Shown here piece after piece: positions 1-4,620 of a stretch of 6,173 nt of DNA; position 1 is the first letter of the stretch, and each line of letters starts with the position of its first letter. The notes beneath the pieces are model-generated. The model did no database searches and had not been told where the DNA came from. It worked only from the letters and a program-made list of their open reading frames with translations. A program made the position numbers and the translations under genes. Origin of the DNA: Candidatus Dormiibacterota bacterium (GTDB lineage: Bacteria > Chloroflexota > Dormibacteria > Aeolococcales > Aeolococcaceae); NCBI GenBank assembly GCA_003170875.1, contig PMYJ01000059.1, forward strand, positions 1,341 through 7,513, written 5' to 3'.

Positions 1-437
1 GCGTCGAGAAGGGCGGCGAGGGCGATCTCCTCACGGTCGATGTGCAGCTCGTTGCTCTCCAGACGGGCCACGGTGAGCAGCGAGGTGGCAAGCTCCTGAG
101 CTTCGTGAGCCTTGGCGGCGATCACCCGCACCGCTTTGAGCGCCGCCTCCCCGAGCTCTCCGAGGTCGCCTCCGTCGAGCAGCGAGGCGTAACCCGAGAT
201 CACCGTCAGGGGCGAGCGCAGCTCGTGGACGGCGATGTCGAGCAGATCCGACCTGGTCCGCTCCATGGCCAGGGCGAGCAGGTCCGCGGGCGTGCCGTCC
301 CGGTCCGAGGGCGCGCCGGGGGCGTGGGCCGTCACCGGGCGACCGGACGCCCCCGCCAGAGGTCGCCTCCGCGCCGGACTGCGCCATGAAAGCTGAGTGT
401 CCACACTCGCAACATCGCCCATTGACACTATCATCAT
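1..437 (-). CDS. Sensor histidine kinase, 5' part only (HisKA domain)
   Basis: This is the N-terminal part of a two-component sensor kinase that runs off the left edge, so the ATP-binding domain is not visible. Counting from the ATG at 437, about 145 residues are in the window. The H-box reads DIAVHELRSPLTVISGYASL, with the phospho-accepting His at about residue 71 (codon 225-227). It is followed by the second dimerisation helix ending SLLTVARLESNELHIDREEI, which is typical of HisKA. Only about 60 low-complexity residues precede the H-box. There is no transmembrane segment and no recognisable PAS or GAF domain, so the visible part looks cytoplasmic. The start is uncertain: in-frame ATGs lie at 482, 437, 434 and 422 and a GTG at 404, and none has a convincing Shine-Dalgarno. 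The gene is divergent from osmC. The family call is secure; partner and stimulus are unknown. Confidence 0.85.
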   Translation of the reverse strand, partial: MMIVSMGDVASVDTQLSWRSPARRRPLAGASGRPVTAHAPGAPSDRDGTPADLLALAMERTRSDLLDIAVHELRSPLTVISGYASLLDGGDLGELGEAALKAVRVIAAKAHEAQELATSLLTVARLESNELHIDREEIALAALLD

Positions 438-452
438 GGGGCGCTGGTCGGA

Positions 453-465
453 GATCGCTGCGATC
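453..465. promoter_or_regulatory. 13-nt palindrome in the kinase/osmC divergent region
   Basis: GATCGC-T-GCGATC is a perfect inverted repeat with a one-base centre. It lies between the divergent kinase and osmC genes, where operators are expected. The regulator is unknown and the length allows chance occurrence. A second, looser repeat (GCGGTT at 472-477 and AACCGC at 495-500) lies just downstream. I see no convincing -35/-10 pair in the region. Confidence 0.3.
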
Positions 466-532
466 CCTGGTGCGGTTACCATTGGACGGCCGCGAACCGC
501 CCTGGCGCCGACCGTCTCCGGGTCAGAGCGGC

Positions 533-544
533 GTGCTGAAGCAC
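533..544. promoter_or_regulatory. Short palindrome upstream of the osmC Shine-Dalgarno
   Basis: GTGCT-GA-AGCAC is a perfect 5-bp inverted repeat ending 16 bases before the osmC Shine-Dalgarno. It could be an operator or a small leader hairpin. No known binding motif is recognised, and it does not resemble the AT-rich OhrR operator. Confidence 0.25.
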
Positions 545-573
545 CACCGCCAACATCTCAGGGAGGTTGACCG

Positions 574-1020
574 ATGCCGATTGCCCACAGCACCGCCGAG
601 GCGACGTGGTCCGGTGACCTGATCGGGGGCGCCGGGACCGTCCGCCCTGGCAGTGGAGCGTTCGCTGAGCTGCCCATCTCCTGGAGTCGGCGGACCCAGC
701 GCGAGCAGGGAGCGACCAGCCCGGAGGAGCTGATCGCCGCCGCCCATTCCAGCTGCTTCTGCATGGCGTTCTCCAACGAGCTGGCCAAGGCGGGGCATCC
801 GGCGGAGCGGATCGTCGCTGCCGCCAGCGTGGCCTTCGAGACCGGCCGGGCCGACGGCGCCGCCATCACCTCCGTCGACCTGGAGGTCCGGGCTCACGTC
901 CCGGGTATCGACGGCGCGGCGTTCCAGGTCGCGGCCGAGGCGGCCAGAGTCGGCTGCCCGGTGTCCAAGGCACTCACCGGGGTCGAGATCCGGCTGCGGG
1001 CCTCGCTCGAAACCGAGTAG
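574..1020 (+). CDS. osmC: OsmC-type peroxiredoxin (organic hydroperoxide reductase)
   Basis: A 148-residue thiol peroxidase of the OsmC/Ohr family, at the usual full length. These cytoplasmic homodimers reduce organic hydroperoxides using two cysteines. The catalytic Cys61 sits in SPEELIAAAHSSCFCMAF and the resolving Cys128 in VGCPVSKAL. The segment VPGIDGAAFQ before Cys128 closely follows the E. coli OsmC pattern, so the OsmC subfamily is favoured over Ohr. The start is set by GGGAGGT at 561-567, seven bases before the ATG. Cys63, two residues after the catalytic Cys, is extra: E. coli OsmC has Ser there. The upstream neighbour is the divergent sensor kinase, and a transporter follows on the same strand after about 80 bases. 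Stress induction is expected from the family but not shown by an identifiable operator. Confidence 0.93.
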   Translation: MPIAHSTAEATWSGDLIGGAGTVRPGSGAFAELPISWSRRTQREQGATSPEELIAAAHSSCFCMAFSNELAKAGHPAERIVAAASVAFETGRADGAAITSVDLEVRAHVPGIDGAAFQVAAEAARVGCPVSKALTGVEIRLRASLETE

Positions 1021-1049
1021 TCTCACGGGCCGCCTAGGCACCTCGCTCA

Positions 1050-1076
1050 CCGGGAGGGCGCGCTCGCCCCGCCCGG
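1050..1076 (+). terminator. GC-rich hairpin after osmC
   Basis: Starting 30 bases after the osmC stop, CCGGG-A-GGGCG pairs with CGCCC-CG-CCCGG around a CGCT loop, with a small internal mismatch. It has no T-tract, so intrinsic termination is plausible but weak. It could instead be leader structure for the transporter gene that follows. Confidence 0.3.
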
Positions 1077-1103
1077 AAGGAGGCCTCCCGCGGTCCGGCC
1101 CAT

Positions 1104-1997
1104 GTGAACGACAGCGCCAGCGTCCCCGACCCCGACTCCTCGACGGTCCGCGGCGGCACCTCCCCGCACCTCGTGGTGCTCTTCGTCGTCAACGCGATCT
1201 CCCAGTACGCCGGGGCCTCCCTCGCGGTGCGCGCCTTCGCGGCGATGCCGGCGGCCGGGGTCGCCTGGGTCCGGGTTGTCACCGGAGCGGTCGTTCTCGG
1301 CGCCTGGCGCCGCCCCTGGCGTGGGCTGCGCGGCCAGACGGCGGCGCCGCTCTTGCTGGTCGCCGCCTTCGGGATAACCCTAGCCGCCATGAACCTCGTC
1401 TTCTACCTGGCCATCCAGCGGCTGCCCCTGGGTACGGCGGTCGCCATCGAGTTCATCGGCCCGATCCTGGTGGCCGCGATCGCGGCCCGGGGCCCCCGCA
1501 ACCTGGCCGCCCTGGCGGTGGCCGTGGCGGGGGTGGCCATCCTCAGCCGGATCTCCGTCTCCGGGAGCCCGGTAGGGGTCGTCTGCGCGATCGCCGCCGG
1601 CCTGCTCTGGGCGCTCTACATCATCCTGGCTCACCAGGTGGCACGCCGCGGCCTGGGCACCACCGGGCTGGCGGCCGCCATGGCCGTCGGGGCGGTGGCG
1701 ATCGCGCCGCTGGCGGCCGCACCGGCGCTGGAGAGCGCGGGCCATGGCGCGGTGATGCTCCTCGCCGTGGGTGCCGGGCTGCTCTCCAGCGCCCTCCCCT
1801 ACGTCCTCGACCAGGTGCTGCTCCGGCGCCTCTCCCGTGGGGCCTTTGCTCTCCTGCTCAGCCTGCTGCCGGCGACGGCCACGGTCATGGGTCTGGTGTT
1901 GCTCCGGCAGGTCCCGCAGCCTCTCGAGATCCTGGGCGTCGGCCTGGTGGTCGCCGCCGTCGTCCTCCGCACCCCCGAGGCGGCGCCGACCGCCTGA
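1104..1997 (+). CDS. EamA/RhtA-like DMT-family exporter
   Basis: A 297-residue inner-membrane protein of the drug/metabolite transporter superfamily, with about ten hydrophobic helices between residues 21 and 289 in two EamA halves. The segment FYLAIQRLPLGTAVAIEFIG followed by PILVAA resembles the RhtA (threonine/homoserine exporter) branch, and its length matches E. coli RhtA (295 aa). Export of amino acids or related metabolites is inferred; the true substrate is unknown. The start is the GTG at 1104. The ATG overlapping it at 1102 is followed at once by TGA and cannot be used. The nearest Shine-Dalgarno-like AAGGAGG (1077-1083) is 20 bases upstream, which is unusually far. The gene meets the next minus-strand gene stop-to-stop with one base between them. 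Confidence 0.9.
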   Translation: MNDSASVPDPDSSTVRGGTSPHLVVLFVVNAISQYAGASLAVRAFAAMPAAGVAWVRVVTGAVVLGAWRRPWRGLRGQTAAPLLLVAAFGITLAAMNLVFYLAIQRLPLGTAVAIEFIGPILVAAIAARGPRNLAALAVAVAGVAILSRISVSGSPVGVVCAIAAGLLWALYIILAHQVARRGLGTTGLAAAMAVGAVAIAPLAAAPALESAGHGAVMLLAVGAGLLSSALPYVLDQVLLRRLSRGAFALLLSLLPATATVMGLVLLRQVPQPLEILGVGLVVAAVVLRTPEAAPTA

Positions 1998-2006
1998 CCT
2001 AGGCGG
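1990..2006. terminator. Hairpin spanning both convergent stop codons
   Basis: CCGCCT-gacct-AGGCGG is a perfect 6-bp stem with a 5-base loop. It contains the TGA of the transporter (1995-1997) and the reverse-strand TAG of the TasA-like gene (1999-2001). Being symmetric, it could stop transcription from both sides. No T-tract is present on either strand, so strong intrinsic termination is not assured. Confidence 0.35.
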
Positions 2007-2637
2007 CGACCTGGGTGAAGAGGATCGAGAAGCTGCAGCTCTGGCCGGCGTCGGAGGAGTTGGTGTTGAAGCCGGCTCCCTTGGTGACCGTGAAGGTGTA
2101 GGTGTCACTGCCCGCGGGGCCCGGGGAGGTGCCCGGCCAGTTGCCGGCTCCGGCGCTGTCGTTGAGGCTGATGGTGCCCATCTCGGTGCTGAGAGCGGTG
2201 GCCGGGTAGTTGGTCACGCTGCTCGCGTCGACCACGGTGAGCACCAGGTCGGCGCAGAGGTTGCCCGTCGGGGCGGCGGCCATCTGCATCGTGAAGCTGC
2301 TGTTCAGGGTCCCGGTGCTGGTGATCTTGACCCCACCCGTTGCCAGGGTGGCGGGGGAGGCGGGGTCGACGTTGGCGACGTTGATGATCGCAGCGCAGAC
2401 GTTGCCCACCTGGTTGAGCAGGGCCGCCGAGGTCACCGAGGTGCAGGTCGCGGACCCCACGGCGTTGCTGTGGGTCACGGTCCCGGCGGCGACGGTGTTG
2501 CCGGCGTTCTCCGTGTAGCCCTGCCAGGCCGCCAGGCCACCAAAGCCGACCAGGCCGGTGCCCGCAACCGTGGCCGCGAGGACCAGGGCCACCCGGATGA
2601 AGCGGGTGCGCCGGGGCCTCCGCCCGCGCCGTTCCAT
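1999..2637 (-). CDS. TasA/camelysin-like secreted protein (SipW-dependent type signal)
   Basis: A 212-residue secreted protein. A basic N-terminus (MERRGRRPRRTRFIR) leads into a hydrophobic segment at about residues 15-37. Next comes FGGLAAWQGYTENAGNTVAA, which follows the pattern after the signal in TasA, CalY and other SipW-processed proteins (small residues, an aromatic, then an N/T/D stretch and AGT). The mature part is rich in Ser, Thr, Asn, Ala and Val with alternating beta-strand patterns, as expected for a jelly-roll fold. Four cysteines at 65, 81, 128 and 201 could form two disulfides. TasA-family proteins include biofilm matrix fibres, and surface or matrix localisation is inferred here. 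The ATG at 2637 is preceded by a purine-rich AAAGGGAAG. No SipW-like signal peptidase gene is in the window. Family assignment is moderate; function is not established. Confidence 0.7.
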   Translation of the reverse strand: MERRGRRPRRTRFIRVALVLAATVAGTGLVGFGGLAAWQGYTENAGNTVAAGTVTHSNAVGSATCTSVTSAALLNQVGNVCAAIINVANVDPASPATLATGGVKITSTGTLNSSFTMQMAAAPTGNLCADLVLTVVDASSVTNYPATALSTEMGTISLNDSAGAGNWPGTSPGPAGSDTYTFTVTKGAGFNTNSSDAGQSCSFSILFTQVAA

Positions 2638-2678
2638 GATCTTCCCTTTCCTGCCCTTCTCGCCGGGTAGAGCAAATG

Positions 2679-2696
2679 CACTAGACGTTGCTAGTG
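2679..2696. promoter_or_regulatory. 18-bp inverted repeat upstream of the TasA-like gene
   Basis: CACTAG-acgttg-CTAGTG has perfect 6-bp arms with a 6-base spacer, starting 41 bases upstream of the start codon. Its AT content is higher than its surroundings. Position and symmetry suit a dimeric repressor or activator site. The regulator is not identified. Confidence 0.45.
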
Positions 2697-2720
2697 AGCC
2701 TACCGTGGGGCCTTCACGGG

Positions 2721-2733
2721 AACCTCAGAGGTT
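2721..2733. promoter_or_regulatory. 13-bp palindrome upstream of the TasA-like gene
   Basis: AACCTC-A-GAGGTT is a perfect inverted repeat with a one-base centre, 24 bases upstream of the 2679-2696 repeat in the same intergenic region. It may be a second operator for the TasA-like gene. The two sites have different sequences, so they would need different regulators. Chance is possible. Confidence 0.3.
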
Positions 2734-2771
2734 TGGCCACAGCCGCGTAACAGGGGATCGCGGGAGCGCAA

Positions 2772-2820
2772 AGCGGCCCGGGCCCCGGCCCGGGCTCCGT
2801 CCCTCCTCAGCCGGGCCGCT
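2772..2820 (-). terminator. Strong GC-rich terminator-like structure after pheA
   Basis: Starting seven bases past the pheA stop, AGCGGCCCGG (2772-2781) is repeated in perfect inversion as CCGGGCCGCT (2811-2820). A second perfect 9-bp inverted repeat lies inside it at 2776-2795 (GCCCGGGCC, CC, GGCCCGGGC). The two foldings share bases and exclude each other. Read in the pheA direction the outer stem ends in CCGCTTTGCG, giving a short T run. It probably ends the pheA transcript and insulates the TasA-like gene. Confidence 0.55.
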
Positions 2821-2826
2821 CCGAGC

Positions 2827-3765
2827 TCAGACCGTCCCCCGCCTCGCCCGGTCCAGCCACTCGGCCGCCGCCTTGAAGTCGGCATCCGCGGTCCCGTGAC
2901 GGAACCGGGGCGCCTCGCCGTCGGCCCGAGGATAGGAGCCGCAGAAGCGGACCTCCTCGCAGAAGCGATGGAGGGCGGCCAGAGCGTCACCGACGCGGGC
3001 CTCCTCGATGTGGCCCTCGCAGTCGATCGAGAAGCAGTAGCGACCCAGACCGTGGCCGGTCGGACGCGACTCGATCCGGGTGAGGTTGACACCCCGGACG
3101 GCAAACTCGGTGAGCAGCTCCAGCAGCGCCCCGGGGTGGTCGTCGGCGATCAGGGTGACCACCGTCGTCCGGTCGGCACCGGTCGGCCGCGGCAGGGGAC
3201 GGGGCGAGACCGCCATCACGAAGCGGGTCACCGCGTGGTGGTGGTCGCCGATGTCGGAGGCGAGCTCGACCAACCCGTACCGCTCGGCGTTGGCGGGTGC
3301 GGCGACGGCGGCGTCAGTGCCGTCCCCACCCTCCGCCACGGCCGCGGCGGCCTCGGCCGTCGAGGGGGTGGAGCGCACCCTCGCCTCGGGGAGATGGGCC
3401 CGGAGCCAGTGCCGGCACTGGGCGTTTGCATGGGGGTGGGAGGCGACCACGCGGATCGAGCCGAGCTCGGTGCCGGGCCGCGCCAGCAGGGAGAGGCGGA
3501 CCGGCACCAGCATCTCCCTGGCGATGTGGAGCGGGCTGCCGCTCGCGAACTCGTCGAGGGTGCCGTTCACCGACCCCTCCACCGAGTTCTCGAAGGGCAC
3601 CACCGCCCCACCCACCGACCCGTCCCGGACGGCGGCGAAGGCGTCGGCGACCGTCTCCACCGGGACCAGGTCCGCGTCCCCGCTCTCCGGGAGACTGCGC
3701 ACCGCGGTCTCGGCGAAGGTGCCCTCCGGGCCGAGGTACGCGTAGCGGGTGCGGGTAGCGCTCAC
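2827..3765 (-). CDS. pheA: Prephenate dehydratase with ACT domain
   Basis: Converts prephenate to phenylpyruvate, the committed step of phenylalanine synthesis, in the cytoplasm. Using the GTG at 3765 the protein is 312 residues. The catalytic domain (about 7-188) opens with RYAYLGPEGTFAE, contains VPFENSVEGSVNGTLDEF, and ends with the TRF catalytic motif in HHHAVTRFVMAV (about 180-182). The regulatory ACT domain (about 200-276) carries GALL (212-215) and ESRP (232-235), the Phe-binding motifs, so feedback inhibition by phenylalanine is expected. There is no chorismate mutase domain, so this is the monofunctional type. The reading frame also opens at a GTG at 3816, adding 17 Cys-containing residues. 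I prefer 3765 because the family normally begins just before the RYAYLGPEG segment, but neither GTG has a clear Shine-Dalgarno. It lies 99 bases downstream of the DUF4190 gene and may share its transcript. Confidence 0.95.
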   Translation of the reverse strand: MSATRTRYAYLGPEGTFAETAVRSLPESGDADLVPVETVADAFAAVRDGSVGGAVVPFENSVEGSVNGTLDEFASGSPLHIAREMLVPVRLSLLARPGTELGSIRVVASHPHANAQCRHWLRAHLPEARVRSTPSTAEAAAAVAEGGDGTDAAVAAPANAERYGLVELASDIGDHHHAVTRFVMAVSPRPLPRPTGADRTTVVTLIADDHPGALLELLTEFAVRGVNLTRIESRPTGHGLGRYCFSIDCEGHIEEARVGDALAALHRFCEEVRFCGSYPRADGEAPRFRHGTADADFKAAAEWLDRARRGTV

Positions 3766-3816
3766 CGGCGAGCAAGCATGGCACGCGACACGGTCGCCAC
3801 AGCCGAGAGCCTGCAC

Positions 3817-3832
3817 AGCCGCACTCGCGGCT
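3817..3832 (-). promoter_or_regulatory. Small hairpin in the pheA leader
   Basis: On the minus strand AGCCGC-gagt-GCGGCT forms a perfect 6-bp stem with a 4-base loop. It sits between the DUF4190 stop and pheA, directly before the alternative GTG at 3816. It could affect translation start choice or be a weak terminator. No Phe-rich leader peptide accompanies it, so classical attenuation is not supported. Confidence 0.25.
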
Positions 3833-3864
3833 CGCGCCCCGCTCCCCGGCCCGTGGTCACCGGG

Positions 3865-4302
3865 TCAGCCTTGGACAGGGCCCACAGTGCGGGCGGCGCC
3901 CACTCCGATGATGAGCAGCAGGAGCAGAGCCAGCCAGGCATAACCGAGGACCAGCCCCGCGATGGCCATCCCGCGGCCCCCCTGACGGCTGTGGTGGATC
4001 TGGGAGAGGGCGATGTGGCCGAAGATGACGGCCAGGATGGACCCCACCCACCAGACCCAGATGACGCCGAGCACGAGCGCGGCGATCGCCAGACCATTGG
4101 TGCCCGGGGTCGCGTACACCGGGTACGGGTACGGATAAGGCGGGGGGTACTGCTCCGGCGGGGGATAGGGACCCGGCCACGGTGCCTGACCGGTGGGAGG
4201 CGGGTACGGGTACGGGGGCGGTGTGCCCGCCGGGGGCCACGTGTAGCCCGGTGGCGTGGGATCTCCCCCCTGGGGCGGGGGCGGGGGCCAGGCGGTGGAC
4301 AC
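3865..4302 (-). CDS. Proline-rich DUF4190 membrane protein
   Basis: A 145-residue protein with a Pro/Tyr/Gly-rich N-terminal half (about residues 1-65, with PPPPP and repeated PYPYP stretches) followed by a DUF4190 domain. That domain has two hydrophobic segments: NGLAIAALVLGVIWVWWVGS continuing through ILAVIFGHIAL, and AIAGLVLGYAWLALLLLLII. The linker HIALSQIHHSRQGGRGMAIA between them is the characteristic DUF4190 loop. Such proteins are common in Actinomycetota and their function is unknown. The Pro-rich part probably faces the cytoplasm, by analogy only. The start is fixed by a minus-strand GAGGAG (4311-4316) placed eight bases before the GTG at 4302. The same frame stays open upstream to 4518 but that extension does not look coding. 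It is divergent from the cysteine-rich membrane protein gene and upstream of pheA. Confidence 0.85.
   Translation of the reverse strand: MSTAWPPPPPQGGDPTPPGYTWPPAGTPPPYPYPPPTGQAPWPGPYPPPEQYPPPYPYPYPVYATPGTNGLAIAALVLGVIWVWWVGSILAVIFGHIALSQIHHSRQGGRGMAIAGLVLGYAWLALLLLLIIGVGAARTVGPVQG
4120..4215. repeat. 15-bp direct repeat inside the DUF4190 gene
   Basis: CGGGTACGGGTACGG occurs exactly at 4120-4134 and again at 4201-4215. Both copies encode PYPYP on the minus strand. The repeat lies in the low-complexity Pro/Tyr region and reflects repeat expansion of the coding sequence, not a mobile or regulatory element. Confidence 0.7.
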
Positions 4303-4310
4303 GGTGGCGT

Positions 4311-4316
4311 CTCCTC
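4311..4316 (-). promoter_or_regulatory. Shine-Dalgarno fixing the DUF4190 start
   Basis: The minus strand reads GAGGAG, then eight bases, then the GTG at 4302. It decides the start against the long upstream open frame. Confidence 0.75.
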
Positions 4317-4360
4317 GGGGCCGGGCCGGCGGCGACGCCCGCTCCGGCTGCCCGGGCGTC

Positions 4361-4382
4361 CGGTCCGGCCGGAGCCGGACCG
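4361..4382. promoter_or_regulatory. Perfect 9-bp hairpin in the divergent region
   Basis: CGGTCCGGC-cgga-GCCGGACCG is a perfect stem with a tetraloop between the divergent DUF4190 and membrane-protein genes. On the minus strand it falls 58-80 bases before the DUF4190 GTG. A TAnnnT sequence (TAACCT on the minus strand, 4389-4394) lies just upstream, so the hairpin might form near the 5' end of that mRNA. It may instead be an operator. Confidence 0.35.
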
Positions 4383-4414
4383 ACACAGAGGTTACCCGGA
4401 TCGAGGGGGCCCCG

Positions 4415-4440
4415 TTGTCCGTTCCCGCGGATGGCATACT
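4415..4440 (+). promoter_or_regulatory. Weak promoter candidate for the plus-strand membrane protein gene
   Basis: TTGTCC at 4415-4420 and CATACT at 4435-4440 resemble -35 and -10 elements, but the spacing is only 14 bases, shorter than ideal. The position, about 50 bases before the GTG at 4489, is reasonable. A small inverted repeat, GGCGG-TGA-CCGCC (4457-4469), follows and could be an operator. This is tentative. Confidence 0.2.
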
Positions 4441-4476
4441 CAACCCGCACCGCAACGGCGGTGACCGCCTGACGTG

Positions 4477-4483
4477 AAGGGGG
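4477..4483 (+). promoter_or_regulatory. Shine-Dalgarno for the GTG at 4489
   Basis: AAGGGGG lies five bases before the GTG at 4489, which opens a signal-peptide reading frame. The downstream frame's own ATG at 4584 has no comparable site, so translation probably begins here. Confidence 0.6.
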
Positions 4484-4488
4484 AAGCG

Positions 4489-4620
4489 GTGGAGAGCCCG
4501 CGGAGATCCCTGGTCCATCGGCTGCGCCTGCCCATCGCGGCTGCCGCGGTGTCGATGCTGGCGATGGGGTCCGCCGTCGTGCGATGGCCAATTGCGGCAA
4601 CGCCGCCGCCACCACCCTGA
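4489..4620 (+). other. Signal-peptide ORF, out of frame with the membrane protein after it
   Basis: This 43-residue frame starts at a GTG with a good Shine-Dalgarno. It reads MESPRRSLVHRLRL followed by a hydrophobic core (PIAAAAVSMLAMGSAVV), an evident signal peptide. It then degenerates to RWPIAATPPPPP and a stop at 4618-4620. It overlaps the start of the large membrane-protein frame (ATG 4584), which is one base out of register. One added base near 4578-4583 would join them as GSAVV-AMA-NCGNAAATT, with an ideal A-x-A cleavage site. I read it as the true 5' end of the following gene, separated by a one-base deletion or a sequence error. The Arg pair before Ser-Leu-Val is only loosely Tat-like. 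Confidence 0.6.

Noticed and set aside
422..427. TTGACA as a -35 element for osmC
   Set aside because: No -10-like sequence follows at 16-19 bases; it also lies within the kinase 5' coding region.
1380..2108. Minus-strand open frame antisense to the transporter
   Set aside because: Gln/Arg/Asp/Gly-rich antisense artefact of a GC-rich gene.
3766..3816. Phe attenuator leader peptide upstream of pheA
   Set aside because: The frame there encodes no Phe run and continues into pheA; there is only a small hairpin.
2896..4464. Plus-strand open frame of 522 codons
   Set aside because: It lies antisense to pheA and DUF4190, has low-complexity Gly/Arg/Pro composition and no recognisable domain; it is a high-GC shadow.
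4303..4518. N-terminal extension of the DUF4190 protein
   Set aside because: The GTG at 4302 has an ideal Shine-Dalgarno, and the extension is Arg/Pro-rich without family resemblance and crosses a hairpin.
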